A stretch of DNA of 32,074 nt, taken from an uncultured Eubacteriales bacterium. Lineage in GTDB: Bacteria > Bacillota > Clostridia > Lachnospirales > Lachnospiraceae. Below the pieces are notes generated by a model. It did no database searches. It was given only the letters and a program-made list of their open reading frames with translations, and was not told where the DNA came from. A program made the position numbers and the translations under genes. Below are positions 8,001 through 15,931 of this stretch, one piece after another. Numbering within the stretch: the first letter of the stretch is position 1; each line of letters starts with the position of its first letter. The stretch covers positions 1 to 32,074 of the forward strand of contig UQYF01000033.1 of NCBI GenBank assembly GCA_900545175.1, in the 5' to 3' direction.

Positions 8001-8042
8001 CAAAAGAATTCTGTATTCCGCACCATAATATATAGCCCGCAT

Positions 8043-8051
8043 ATTATAACA
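8043..8051 (-). promoter_or_regulatory. Possible extended -10 promoter for the YitT gene
   Basis: Minus strand TGTTATAAT, an extended -10 with perfect TATAAT; no good -35 box at the right distance. It would give a leader of about 130 bases containing R2 copy C. The gene-free stretch 7905-8379 otherwise holds R2 copies C and D. Confidence 0.4.
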
Positions 8052-8112
8052 TACATATTACATGATTTCTATAGAAGATTCGCACGCAAAACATGCCATT
8101 ACGAGTCCTTAC

Positions 8113-8205
8113 AGTCAATGATATTCGCAATCCTCTTCTGCTTCCTGCCCATAAAAAAGCGCCGCTTTTCATCTCTATCCGGTACTCAGCCTGCATCCGG
8201 CACCG
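8113..8205 (+). repeat. R2 intergenic repeat, copy D
   Basis: Second full-length copy: GTCAATGATATTCGCA ... CTTCCTGCCCATAAA, a central hairpin (AAAAGC GCC GCTTTT), then CTCTATCCGGTACTCAGC and ATCCGGCACCG. The central hairpin has a different sequence from copy A but the same position. Confidence 0.75.
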
Positions 8206-8379
8206 TTAGAAAGATTTTACCACATCCAAAAGCGGTAATGGTCTTCTCTTTTATTAAATAAAGTCAATCATTTTCAAATATCTTTGCAAAATTATAATTT
8301 AAGGTTGCGATGAGTATTTTAATGTGATAAAGTATTAATAAATTATAAAAAATCTATAAACAAATCAGGAGGAGTTATT

Positions 8380-8988
8380 ATGTTTTGTCCTAATTGTGGA
8401 ACCAAGCTTGAAGATGGTTCATTATTCTGCGGCAACTGTGGAGCTAAGTTAGCTGAACCGACACAGACTGCTGCAACTTCATCCGCAGCATCAGCTCCTG
8501 TTACACCGGGTAAGCCGCTCGTATCCTTTAAGATTGGAAATATGGATTTTTCAATCGTCAAGGAAAACATTTACTTCACAGGTCTTATAGCTGCTATAGT
8601 AGCGTTCATTGCTCTGTTTTTACCTTATATCACCTGTTCAATAAATGTATTTGGCGAGAAGGCGAAGGAATCCATGAATTTCTTCTCCGGAACAACGAGC
8701 AATGCTGTATTCATCACTATAGTACTTATTGTATACATAGCTCTTAACCTGTTTGGCAAGAAGCTGGGTTCACGTATAGCTTCCTATGTAGCACTTGCTT
8801 TTTTTCTTATCACAATAATAGGAATTAAGAGCGACATATCCGATGCCCTTGATATGATTGGCTATTTTTCAGATGCCGTAAAGGTATACCCTAGCATTGG
8901 TTTTTACATTGAGCTTATTGCGATGATAGTGATGTCCTTCGGCTCACTTATCAAGTCCAAGCTTCTTCCATTGATAATAAAGAAATAA
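8380..8988 (+). CDS. Zinc-ribbon membrane protein
   Basis: 202-residue membrane protein of unknown role. Residues 1-22 form a zinc ribbon with two CxxC knuckles (C3, C6, C17, C20) on what should be the cytoplasmic side. A low-complexity Ala/Ser/Thr/Pro linker follows (25-46). Four hydrophobic segments lie at about 65-85, 108-125, 132-149 and 173-190. Such zinc_ribbon_2 plus membrane proteins are common in Clostridia and mostly uncharacterised. An optimal AGGAGG precedes the ATG. It is one of only two plus-strand genes here, stands alone, and converges on the ABC exporter genes with a shared terminator. The upstream 170 bases are very AT-rich; I see no convincing promoter boxes. Confidence 0.85.
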   Translation: MFCPNCGTKLEDGSLFCGNCGAKLAEPTQTAATSSAASAPVTPGKPLVSFKIGNMDFSIVKENIYFTGLIAAIVAFIALFLPYITCSINVFGEKAKESMNFFSGTTSNAVFITIVLIVYIALNLFGKKLGSRIASYVALAFFLITIIGIKSDISDALDMIGYFSDAVKVYPSIGFYIELIAMIVMSFGSLIKSKLLPLIIKK

Positions 8989-9080
8989 TACCTTTTAGCC
9001 CAATATTATGATATTTTAGAAATAATGTTCTAAAACTATTGATATTGATAAACATATCCCATAAGTGATATTCAGAAAAC

Positions 9081-9137
9081 AATAAGACCATGAATATATG
9101 CTAAATACAACATAAGCATTATATTCATGGTCTTATT
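9081..9137. terminator. Bidirectional terminator between convergent genes
   Basis: Long stem: AATAAGACCATGAATATA (9081-9098) pairs with its complement at 9120-9137; T-rich DNA follows on the plus strand and A-rich DNA precedes it. It serves the zinc-ribbon gene (+) and the ABC exporter operon (-). Confidence 0.8.
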
Positions 9138-9161
9138 ATTTTACATCTTACTAATTACTAT

Positions 9162-11147
9162 CTACTGTGTCACCTCAGCCGCAAGCTGAAGGTCATACAG
9201 CTTTCTGTACACACCGTTCTGGGCAAGAAGCTCCTGATGATTTCCGGATTCCACAATTCTTCCCTTATCCATAACCATAATCTTGTCAGCATGCTGGATA
9301 GTTGATAATCTGTGGGCAACCATGATTGTGGTTCTTCCCGTCATAAGCTTTTCCATCGCCTCGGTTATAAGGCTCTCCGTCTCCGTATCGATATTGGCTG
9401 TCGCCTCGTCGAGTACTAGAATTGATGGCTTATATGCGAGAGTTCTTGCAAATGATATTAGCTGTCTCTGTCCAGCTGAGAGTGTTGAACCTCTCTCCGT
9501 GACAGGCTCATCGTAGCCTCCCGGCATTTTGCTTATAAAGCTGTCGGCATTTACATATTTTGCTGCCGCCTTAATCTCATCGAGGGTTATATTCTCGTTT
9601 CTGAGTGAAATGTTGCTCTTGATATCCCCGGTGAAAAGGAATACATCCTGCTGTACCTGGCCTATAGCTCCGCGAAGCACATCAGTATCAATGTCCTTGA
9701 TATTCACACCGTCTATAAGAATCTCACCCTTCTGGATGTCGAAGTATCGTCCTATAAGATTGAGAATTGAGCTCTTTCCGGCTCCAGTAGCTCCTACAAA
9801 TGCCACCTTTTCGCCCGGATTGATTGTGAAGCTTACGTCCTTTAGGATGTACTCATCCTTCTCATATGCAAACCATACATTCTTAAACTCAATCTTTCCA
9901 TCAAGCTTGACATCGACAGGATGTGCAGGATTCACAATCTCCGGCTTGACATCAAGAATCTGGAACATCTTCTCCGCCGATGCGAGTGATGACTGGAGAG
10001 TTCCGAACTGCTCAGCAAGCTCCTGAATCGGATCAAAGAACGAACTGATATAATTGATGAACACATACAAGGTTCCGATTGATATCGCACCGCCAAGTAC
10101 AAGGCTTCCGCCACGTCCTACGATTATCACAAGTGCCACAATCGACAAAAAGTAAATTACAGGTCTGAATATGGCAAATATCATCATCTCTCTATATCCG
10201 GCCTTATAAAGCCCCATGCTCTTATCTTCGAACTCAGCGTACTTTTCTTTCTCGCGGGTGAATATCTGTATAAGCTTCATACCTGAAATATTTTCAGACA
10301 GAAATGTGTTGATATCCGTAATCTTATTTCTTGTCATTCTATAAGCCTGTCTTGACAGATGTCTGAATATAAAAGTCAGCACTCCGATGAGAGGCAGAAG
10401 TAAGAATGAATAACCTGCAAGCTTCACATTTATCGACAGCATTACAACAGCATATCCGATAATCTTCACAATATTCTTAAAAAGTCTTACCAGAACGCTT
10501 GAGAACATCTCATTCACTGCCTCAGTATCGTTGGTAACTCTGGTTACAAGCTTTCCTACAGGCTGTGTGTTAAAAAAGCTTAGCGAAAGGCTGTGAATAT
10601 GTGCAAAAAGCTCTTCTCGCATCTTATATATTATATCCTGTCCAAGCTTCTGTAAAAGATACGTCTGCAATGCATTTAACACAAAGCCGGCAAGCAAAGC
10701 CAAAAGGTACAACAAAGCTGCATGGCATATTCCTGTAAAGTCAAAATGTCTAAGCTGCTTTAATTCTTCCCTCGAAAGGCATTTCGCATCCTTTGCATAT
10801 TCTGACAGAATGTCAGATCCTGCTTTTTCTAATATTTTACATTCATCCGATGTTATATTCTCAGCCATATAATAATTGTCGTTATATAGGAACATCTGGT
10901 AGAACGGACCGCTCTGGCTGTCAGCATCATAGCTCTTACTGATATACACATCACCGTATCTGACGGCTCCCTGCGCATTCTCATCAACTATGGCATATGG
11001 ATTATAATATCCGTTAATATAATAGTCTATAGCATTTCCGATAATAATGGGCTTATAAAGCTCAACAGCCGTTATCAAAAGTACCATGACAGATACTATT
11101 AACATTGTGAAAGCGTGTGGTTTAAGATATTTTAGCAATCTCTTCAT
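9162..11147 (-). CDS. Heterodimeric ABC exporter subunit, BmrD/YheH-like
   Basis: Multidrug-type ABC half-transporter with fused membrane and ATPase domains (661 aa). Residues 41-137, between TM1 and TM2, form an insertion of about 95 residues facing outside, as in BmrD/YheH subunits. Six TM segments are expected in 1-370. ATPase motifs: Walker A GATGAGKS (452-459), Q500, signature LSAGQ (556-560, non-canonical Ala), Walker B LVLDE (577-581, catalytic Glu present), then an AHRLSTI switch His. Thus it supplies the working Walker B for the canonical site and the weak signature for the degenerate site. Its ATG overlaps the stop of its partner (TAATG), implying coupled translation and 1:1 assembly. 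The substrate cannot be read from the sequence. Confidence 0.92.
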   Translation of the reverse strand: MKRLLKYLKPHAFTMLIVSVMVLLITAVELYKPIIIGNAIDYYINGYYNPYAIVDENAQGAVRYGDVYISKSYDADSQSGPFYQMFLYNDNYYMAENITSDECKILEKAGSDILSEYAKDAKCLSREELKQLRHFDFTGICHAALLYLLALLAGFVLNALQTYLLQKLGQDIIYKMREELFAHIHSLSLSFFNTQPVGKLVTRVTNDTEAVNEMFSSVLVRLFKNIVKIIGYAVVMLSINVKLAGYSFLLLPLIGVLTFIFRHLSRQAYRMTRNKITDINTFLSENISGMKLIQIFTREKEKYAEFEDKSMGLYKAGYREMMIFAIFRPVIYFLSIVALVIIVGRGGSLVLGGAISIGTLYVFINYISSFFDPIQELAEQFGTLQSSLASAEKMFQILDVKPEIVNPAHPVDVKLDGKIEFKNVWFAYEKDEYILKDVSFTINPGEKVAFVGATGAGKSSILNLIGRYFDIQKGEILIDGVNIKDIDTDVLRGAIGQVQQDVFLFTGDIKSNISLRNENITLDEIKAAAKYVNADSFISKMPGGYDEPVTERGSTLSAGQRQLISFARTLAYKPSILVLDEATANIDTETESLITEAMEKLMTGRTTIMVAHRLSTIQHADKIMVMDKGRIVESGNHQELLAQNGVYRKLYDLQLAAEVTQ

Positions 11148-12913
11148 TATTCAGCCACCTCCCCGCTCTTAGTTCCTTTGGCTGCTTCAAGCTGCTGCTT
11201 GTCAAACATGCTTTTATAGATACCGTTTTCAGCCATAAGTTCATTGTGGCTTCCAATCTCAACAGCCTTACCGTTATCAAGCACCATAATAATATCCGCA
11301 TTCTGTATTGTGGAAATTCTATGTGCTATAAGTATTGTTGTCCTGCCTTTTCTGTTCTCTTTAAGATTCTTAAGGATATGCTCCTCGGTATCCGTATCGA
11401 CAGCCGAGAGTGCATCGTCAAGTATAAGCACAGGCGCATCCTTCATTAGCGCTCTTGCGATTGAGCTTCTCTGCTTCTGACCTCCCGAGAGCGTCACTCC
11501 TCTCTCTCCGACTATAGTCTCATAGCCATCCGGGAATGCCACGATATTGTCATGTATGCATGCTGCTTTTGTAGCTTTTATCACTTCATCCATATCATCA
11601 CCATCAGCTCCGAATGCTATATTATGTCTGAGACTGTCGGAAAACAGGAAATTGTCCTGCGGAACATATGCAATATTCGCTCTTAATACATTTAGAGGAA
11701 TCCTGTTTATATCCCTGCCATCGATAAGTATCATTCCCGGCTTGGTATTGTACAGATGAAGCAGAAGATTCACAAGCGTACTCTTGCCATTACCTGTTCT
11801 TCCGATTACTGCAAGCGTAGTTCCTGCCGGAACATCAAGACATACATCATCAAGTGTCGGTTCAGTATGTCCATTGTGAACAAATGTAAGATGATTAAAG
11901 GTTATATGTCCGTCAATCTTCTCCACCTTATCTGCATCAGGGTCATCAAAAATCTCCGGCTTTTCATCTAACACTTCCTTTACACGCTTTGCCGATGCAA
12001 GTCCCTGTGACATTGTTGTGATGCTCTCTCCAGCTGCAATCATCGGCCACACAAGCATCGTAACGTATTGGTTAAATGCCACAAAACGGCCAAGTGTTAT
12101 ATCGCCGACAAGTGCTAAGTAGCCGCCGTAAAGAAGTGTTATAAGGCTGCTCGCACCGATAATAACATCAAGAAGAGGCATAACTATCGCCTGAAGCTTT
12201 GCAACGCTCATATTCTTGTCGCGCGACTTATCATTGTACTTTAAAAAAGCCTTCAGCTCTGCCTTCTCCTGCACAAATGCTTTTATTACACGCACACCTG
12301 AAAAGCTCTCCTGAACCATATCGGTGAGGTCTGAAAGAGCCTCCTGCTTCTCATTAAAGCGCTTTTTCATTATCGCACCGTAGTAGAACTCTCCTCCAAA
12401 GATAAAAAGCATAGGGATTATTGCGAGCAGTGTCAGCTTCAAATCGACATAGAAAATCATCTGGCATATTACCATAACAGCCATAACAGTCGCATCGAAT
12501 GCGGAGATAACCGCCATTCCTATCGCTGAACGAATCGAATTGAGGTCATTTATAAATCTCGACATCAAATCACCTGTCTTATGCTCGTTATAGTACTCAA
12601 CAGACATATCTTCCAAATGCGAGAACATATCATTTCTCATCTCATACTGAATCTTTCTTGCCGCTCCGAATAAAAAGAGCCTCCACAAAAAACGTCCCAA
12701 GGCAATTATCGCACCGACAATCAAAATCACACCTATTATCTTCAAAAGTCCCGACATCCCAAGTGTATGTGCCGTAAGACCATCCGTAACCTCTCCTGTC
12801 AGCCTCGGTATATACAAATTCAAAAAGTCAACAACAAACAATGTAAATATACCGCCAACATACTGCCACTTGTGCCGCGATATATATTTCCATAAAAATT
12901 TAAATTCCTGCAT
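11147..12913 (-). CDS. Heterodimeric ABC exporter subunit, BmrC/YheI-like
   Basis: Partner half-transporter, 588 aa from the chosen start. Six TM segments in 1-300. Walker A GRTGNGKS (371-378), Q419, canonical signature LSGGQ (475-479), Walker B ILDD (497-500) with Asp at the catalytic Glu position, and H531 switch. The Asp marks a degenerate ATP site, typical of the BmrC/YheI side of these heterodimers. The frame extends upstream to 12961, but those extra residues (MGHRGLTP...) are R1 repeat sequence; the start at 12913 has AGAGGAAG upstream. It is first in the operon. No good promoter is visible in the 65 bases between the upstream terminator hairpin and the gene. Confidence 0.92.
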   Translation of the reverse strand: MQEFKFLWKYISRHKWQYVGGIFTLFVVDFLNLYIPRLTGEVTDGLTAHTLGMSGLLKIIGVILIVGAIIALGRFLWRLFLFGAARKIQYEMRNDMFSHLEDMSVEYYNEHKTGDLMSRFINDLNSIRSAIGMAVISAFDATVMAVMVICQMIFYVDLKLTLLAIIPMLFIFGGEFYYGAIMKKRFNEKQEALSDLTDMVQESFSGVRVIKAFVQEKAELKAFLKYNDKSRDKNMSVAKLQAIVMPLLDVIIGASSLITLLYGGYLALVGDITLGRFVAFNQYVTMLVWPMIAAGESITTMSQGLASAKRVKEVLDEKPEIFDDPDADKVEKIDGHITFNHLTFVHNGHTEPTLDDVCLDVPAGTTLAVIGRTGNGKSTLVNLLLHLYNTKPGMILIDGRDINRIPLNVLRANIAYVPQDNFLFSDSLRHNIAFGADGDDMDEVIKATKAACIHDNIVAFPDGYETIVGERGVTLSGGQKQRSSIARALMKDAPVLILDDALSAVDTDTEEHILKNLKENRKGRTTILIAHRISTIQNADIIMVLDNGKAVEIGSHNELMAENGIYKSMFDKQQLEAAKGTKSGEVAE

Positions 12914-12930
12914 ACGCTTCCTCTCTTTTG

Positions 12931-12960
12931 GGGACAGTGGGGTCAGACCCCTATGTCCCA
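12931..12960 (+). repeat. R1 palindromic repeat, copy b
   Basis: GGGACAGTGGGGTCAGACCC then CTATGTCCCA: a 30-bp palindrome directly upstream of the ribosome-binding site of the ABC exporter operon, so it is in the leader if transcription starts above it. Confidence 0.85.
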
Positions 12961-12976
12961 TCTGTAACGCTTAAAT

Positions 12977-13007
12977 AAGAGGAGTTTCGCCATGCGAAAC
13001 TCCTCTT
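12977..13007. terminator. Terminator after the acyltransferase gene
   Basis: Perfect 14-bp stem AAGAGGAGTTTCGC with loop CAT and complement, flanked by TTTTA on one side and TTATTT on the minus-strand side. It begins 5 bases past the acyltransferase stop and separates ilvE-acyltransferase from the ABC exporter genes. Confidence 0.85.
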
Positions 13008-13011
13008 TTAA

Positions 13012-14019
13012 TTAATTAGTCTGTTTTTTCTGCCTGCTAAACAGCTTTATTGCAAAATATGTTATACAGGACATCGCAAACGTTATTGCAAAACATACAA
13101 AATCACCTTTGAATGATACATAATGCATGCTCACCTTGCTCTCAATAAACTCCTGATAACAATACATCTCCAGACTTATCGTTCCAAAAAAACATATTAC
13201 TCTTACAATTCCTCTGCCTGCCATAAGCTTATCAAGCAGATAAAATAAAACTGGAAGAAGTAGTACAATTCCAAATGCTACGAATATATTAGCAAGTGCA
13301 TTCTGTGCCGGTATAAAAGAAGCAATCCTGTCCGTGTTAAGACAGTATGTATATATCACTCCTCCTATAGTTGATATAGCCGCAATAATATATGCCACCG
13401 GCTTTTTCCACGCATCCTCATATTCGAGCCTTCCTACACAAAAGCCAAGAGTAAATACCGGCACTCTGTTAAACAATGCCGATAAATCTTCCCTAAGATA
13501 TTTCTTAAAGACAAAAAGACTTACGACTTCAAGCAATATGACTATTGATGTAAATGTAATATAATGCTTCCTCTTATTGAATATAAAGAAATAAAACGGT
13601 GCAATTATATACAATGCAATTATTGCTGCTATATACCAGAGATATGAATATATATTATATCTGAAATTGTTATAGGTTGTTATATTACCGACAAATGTCC
13701 TGAATGTCCAATTCTGTGCATATGCAATAATAATTGTTACCGGAAGAAATACACAGTATATTCTGTATAATCTCTTCTTTATATATGCAAAGTAATCTTT
13801 AACACCATGAATCTCTTTTTTCTTGAAATGATAATATAATCCGATTCCTGAAAGCAGCATGAATATGTCTACTCCGCAAAATCCATTTCTTTTTATGTAC
13901 CATGCAATACCATGTATCAGACCATCGCTATTTTCAAATAACATGGTTCCGCAGTGGAAATACCATATCCATAATGTTGCAAAACCCATAAGAGCCGTGC
14001 GGTAACGACTTATCTTCAT
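13012..14019 (-). CDS. Acyltransferase 3 family membrane protein
   Basis: 335-residue polytopic membrane protein of the acyltransferase-3 type, which moves acetyl or other acyl groups to cell-surface sugars. The N-terminus has the family pattern: RTALMGFATLWIWYFHC with the candidate catalytic His22, then GFCGVDIFMLLSGIGLYYHF (about 47-66). Roughly nine to ten hydrophobic helices follow, and the tail is basic (KLFSRQKK). It starts 21 bases after ilvE ends, with only a weak GGGGT ribosome site, and is followed by a strong terminator; it is therefore probably expressed as the distal gene of the ilvE transcript, though a metabolic link to ilvE is not obvious. The acceptor molecule is unknown. Confidence 0.85.
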   Translation of the reverse strand: MKISRYRTALMGFATLWIWYFHCGTMLFENSDGLIHGIAWYIKRNGFCGVDIFMLLSGIGLYYHFKKKEIHGVKDYFAYIKKRLYRIYCVFLPVTIIIAYAQNWTFRTFVGNITTYNNFRYNIYSYLWYIAAIIALYIIAPFYFFIFNKRKHYITFTSIVILLEVVSLFVFKKYLREDLSALFNRVPVFTLGFCVGRLEYEDAWKKPVAYIIAAISTIGGVIYTYCLNTDRIASFIPAQNALANIFVAFGIVLLLPVLFYLLDKLMAGRGIVRVICFFGTISLEMYCYQEFIESKVSMHYVSFKGDFVCFAITFAMSCITYFAIKLFSRQKKQTN

Positions 14020-14040
14020 TCTGTTTTCTACCCCATACTA

Positions 14041-15066
14041 TTACATAATTTCGTAAATCCAGCCCTTAGGTGCCTCGATACGTCCCATCTGGATACCTGT
14101 AAGTGTATCGTAGAGCTTCTTAGTAACAGGCCCCATATCGCTCATGCCGCTTGGAAGGCAGATTTCTGTGCCATGGTCAACAATCTTGCCGACAGGTGAT
14201 ATAACAGCCGCTGTTCCGCAAAGACCACACTCTGCCATATCCTTAAGCTCTGCCTTGGCAACAGGTCTTTCCTCAACCTCAAGTCCGAGATAATCCTTGG
14301 CAACAGTGAGAAGTGAACGTCTTGTTATCGAAGGAAGGATGCTTCCTGACTTAGGTGTTACAACCTTGCCATCCTTAGTTACAAATATAAAGTTAGCTCC
14401 GCCTGTCTCCTCAACATATGTTCTTGTAGCAGGGTCAAGGTACATATTCTCATCGAAACCATGCTCATGTGCGTCAACAATGTTGAAAAGGCTCATTGCA
14501 TAGTTAAGACCAGCCTTGATATCACCTGTTCCGTGAGGAGCTGCTCTGTCCACATCCGATACTCTTATTGTAATAGGCTTAGCGCCGCCCTTAAAGTAAG
14601 GTCCTACAGGAGTTGTGAAAATTCTGAACTGATACTCTGTTGCAGGCTTAACACCGATTACAGGATTACTTCCGAACATATATGGTCTGATATAAAGCGT
14701 AGCACCGCTTCCGTAAGGTGGAACATATGCCGCATTAGCCTCAACTGTCTTTAAAACAGCATCAACGAACTTCTCTTTAGGGAAAATAGGCATCATAAGC
14801 TTCTTACATGAATTCTCCATTCTCTCACCATTGAGGTCAGGACGGAATGTAACAATCTTCCCCTGCTCTGTCGTATATGCCTTAAGTCCCTCAAAACATG
14901 TCTGTGCATACTGGAGAACACCTGCACACTCACTGATAACTACCTTATCATCTTCTGTGAGCACACCGTCATCCCATGCACCTTCCTTATAATTAGCTAC
15001 AAATCTCTTATCAGTCTTGATATAACCAAAACCGAGACTTGTCCAGTCGATATTCTTCTTTTCCAT
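14041..15066 (-). CDS. ilvE: Branched-chain amino acid aminotransferase
   Basis: PLP enzyme (fold type IV, class IV aminotransferase) interconverting leucine, isoleucine and valine with their 2-oxo acids, using glutamate/2-oxoglutarate. 341 aa, the usual length. Family motifs: CFEGLKAY near 58-65, RPYMFGS near 127, the PLP-lysine region DIKAGLNYAMS (about 182-192), and the EETGGANFIFV glutamate region (about 215-225). AECGLCGTAAVISPVG near the C-terminus matches the BCAT II type. AAGGAGG precedes the ATG by 9 bases and forms the end of the last leader repeat. A promoter about 200 bases upstream gives an unusually long, structured leader (see 15076-15230). The acyltransferase gene follows within 21 bases. 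Confidence 0.95.
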   Translation of the reverse strand: MEKKNIDWTSLGFGYIKTDKRFVANYKEGAWDDGVLTEDDKVVISECAGVLQYAQTCFEGLKAYTTEQGKIVTFRPDLNGERMENSCKKLMMPIFPKEKFVDAVLKTVEANAAYVPPYGSGATLYIRPYMFGSNPVIGVKPATEYQFRIFTTPVGPYFKGGAKPITIRVSDVDRAAPHGTGDIKAGLNYAMSLFNIVDAHEHGFDENMYLDPATRTYVEETGGANFIFVTKDGKVVTPKSGSILPSITRRSLLTVAKDYLGLEVEERPVAKAELKDMAECGLCGTAAVISPVGKIVDHGTEICLPSGMSDMGPVTKKLYDTLTGIQMGRIEAPKGWIYEIM

Positions 15067-15075
15067 CTAACCAAT

Positions 15076-15230
15076 CCTCCTTGTTTTTGCGAAGCAAAAA
15101 TCCGAGTCCTATGGCGAGGAGAGGATTTAGCCTCCTTGTTTTTGCGAAGCAAAAATCCGAGCCTATGCGAGGAGAGGATTCTGCCTCCTTGTTTCTAAGG
15201 AAAACGCGTGCCTGTGTGGCAGAGGATTTT
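15076..15230 (-). repeat. Tandem repeats in the ilvE leader, each with SD and anti-SD segments
   Basis: Three direct imperfect units: 15076-15130, 15131-15183 and a diverged 15184-15230. On the sense (minus) strand each unit starts with AATCCTCT and ends with AAGGAGG; the two downstream units also contain a TTTTTGC TTC GCAAAAA hairpin. AATCCTCT can pair with GGAGGATT (8 pairs including one G-U), so the real ilvE ribosome site can be sequestered. The two upstream SD-like ends have no start codon behind them. The regulatory role is inferred. Confidence 0.75.
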
Positions 15231-15270
15231 CCCAGTAATAAAATAATTGCCGCATTGCGGCTATGTTTAA

Positions 15271-15299
15271 ATAATACCCCCTTGTTTGTACTGCGTCAA
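15271..15299 (-). promoter_or_regulatory. Promoter of ilvE
   Basis: Minus strand TTGACG (15299-15294), 17-base spacer, TATTAT (15276-15271). It predicts a start near 15264 and a leader of about 200 nt that includes a GCCGC ATT GCGGC hairpin (15249-15261) and the tandem repeats. Confidence 0.7.
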
Positions 15300-15323
15300 G
15301 ATGCATCATTAAATTTTTATTTT

Positions 15324-15353
15324 GGGACACTGGTGTCAGACCCCTATGTCCCA
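15324..15353 (+). repeat. R1 palindromic repeat, copy c
   Basis: GGGACACTGGTGTCAGACCC then CTATGTCCCA. With copy d, four bases away and in opposite orientation, it makes an inverted repeat of about 30 bp per arm, placed between the YbaK stop and the ilvE promoter. Confidence 0.85.
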
Positions 15354-15357
15354 TGTT

Positions 15358-15387
15358 GGGACAAAGGGGTCTGACACCAGCGTCCCA
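15358..15387 (-). repeat. R1 palindromic repeat, copy d
   Basis: GGGACAAAGGGGTCTGACAC then CAGCGTCCCA, the reverse orientation of copy c. The c/d pair begins 9 bases past the YbaK stop and can fold into a long cruciform or RNA hairpin, likely acting as its terminator although no T-run follows. Confidence 0.85.
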
Positions 15388-15395
15388 AGTATGTT

Positions 15396-15908
15396 CTACA
15401 CTATAATATCAGCCGTTTCAAATCTGATTACTTTATCAAGCTCTTTTAGCGGCATCTCAACCTGATATCCAACCTTTCCTGCGCTGAAAAAGATTGTTTC
15501 ATAGTCATAGGCGGTCTTTTCACCCTCATCCTGAGCCTCTTTAGACGGCACATGGAATACAGTTCTGAAAAATTTCTTCATTCCAATCGGTGAACAGCCG
15601 CCATGAATATAGCCTGTGAGCGGCAGCAGCTCCTTTGCCTTTAACATCTCAATCGACTTCTCACCTACAGCCTTTGCTGCCTTCTTCAAATCAAGCTCCT
15701 CTGCAACAGGAATCACAAACACATAATGATTGCCTGTCTTTCCTGTTGTCACAAGCGTCTTAAACACACGCTCTTTGTCCTGCCCAAGTATCGTTGCCAC
15801 TTCTGTTCCGCTTATCGCCTGCTCTGGGTCATAGCTGTACGGTGTATACTTTACCTTCTTCTGGTCAAGTATACGCATTACATTTGTCTTTTCTTCTTCC
15901 TTTTTCAT
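15396..15908 (-). CDS. ybaK: YbaK/EbsC family Cys-tRNA deacylase
   Basis: Cytoplasmic editing protein of the YbaK/EbsC family that hydrolyses wrongly charged tRNA, classically Cys-tRNA(Pro), in trans. 170 aa, normal for the family. Motifs: TNVMRILDQKKVKYTPYSY at the start, ERVFKTLVTTGK (about 45-56), VIPVAEELDLKKAAKA, and GYIHGGCSPIGMKK (about 98-111), the conserved GGxSPxG active-site loop; the family-conserved lysine is in the FKTLV segment. GAGGG precedes the ATG. It begins 23 bases after the upstream membrane-protein gene, so the two are probably one transcript from the promoter at 16778-16806. Confidence 0.92.
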   Translation of the reverse strand: MKKEEEKTNVMRILDQKKVKYTPYSYDPEQAISGTEVATILGQDKERVFKTLVTTGKTGNHYVFVIPVAEELDLKKAAKAVGEKSIEMLKAKELLPLTGYIHGGCSPIGMKKFFRTVFHVPSKEAQDEGEKTAYDYETIFFSAGKVGYQVEMPLKELDKVIRFETADIIV

Positions 15909-15931
15909 AACAAGCCCTCGTTTTTTTCACA

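Noticed and set aside
7246..8028. 260-residue open frame on the plus strand over the YitT gene
   Set aside because: Antisense shadow of a membrane protein gene; low-complexity Ser/Thr/Ile/Pro composition and no family features.
12914..12961. N-terminal extension of the BmrC-like subunit
   Set aside because: The same R1-derived residues; the ATG at 12913 has its own ribosome site and fits the family start.
12977..13007. Attenuator for the ABC exporter, as in bmrB-bmrCD of Bacillus
   Set aside because: The hairpin is 5 bases past the acyltransferase stop and is best explained as its terminator; no leader peptide ORF was found next to the exporter genes.
15076..15230. CRISPR-like array
   Set aside because: Units are contiguous without spacers and are inside a leader; no cas genes are nearby.
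15163..15354. Open frame of 63 residues starting MGHRGLTP
   Set aside because: It is a translation of R1 copy c and the ilvE leader repeats; the same first residues appear upstream of potB and of the ABC exporter subunit because copies a and b are the same repeat.
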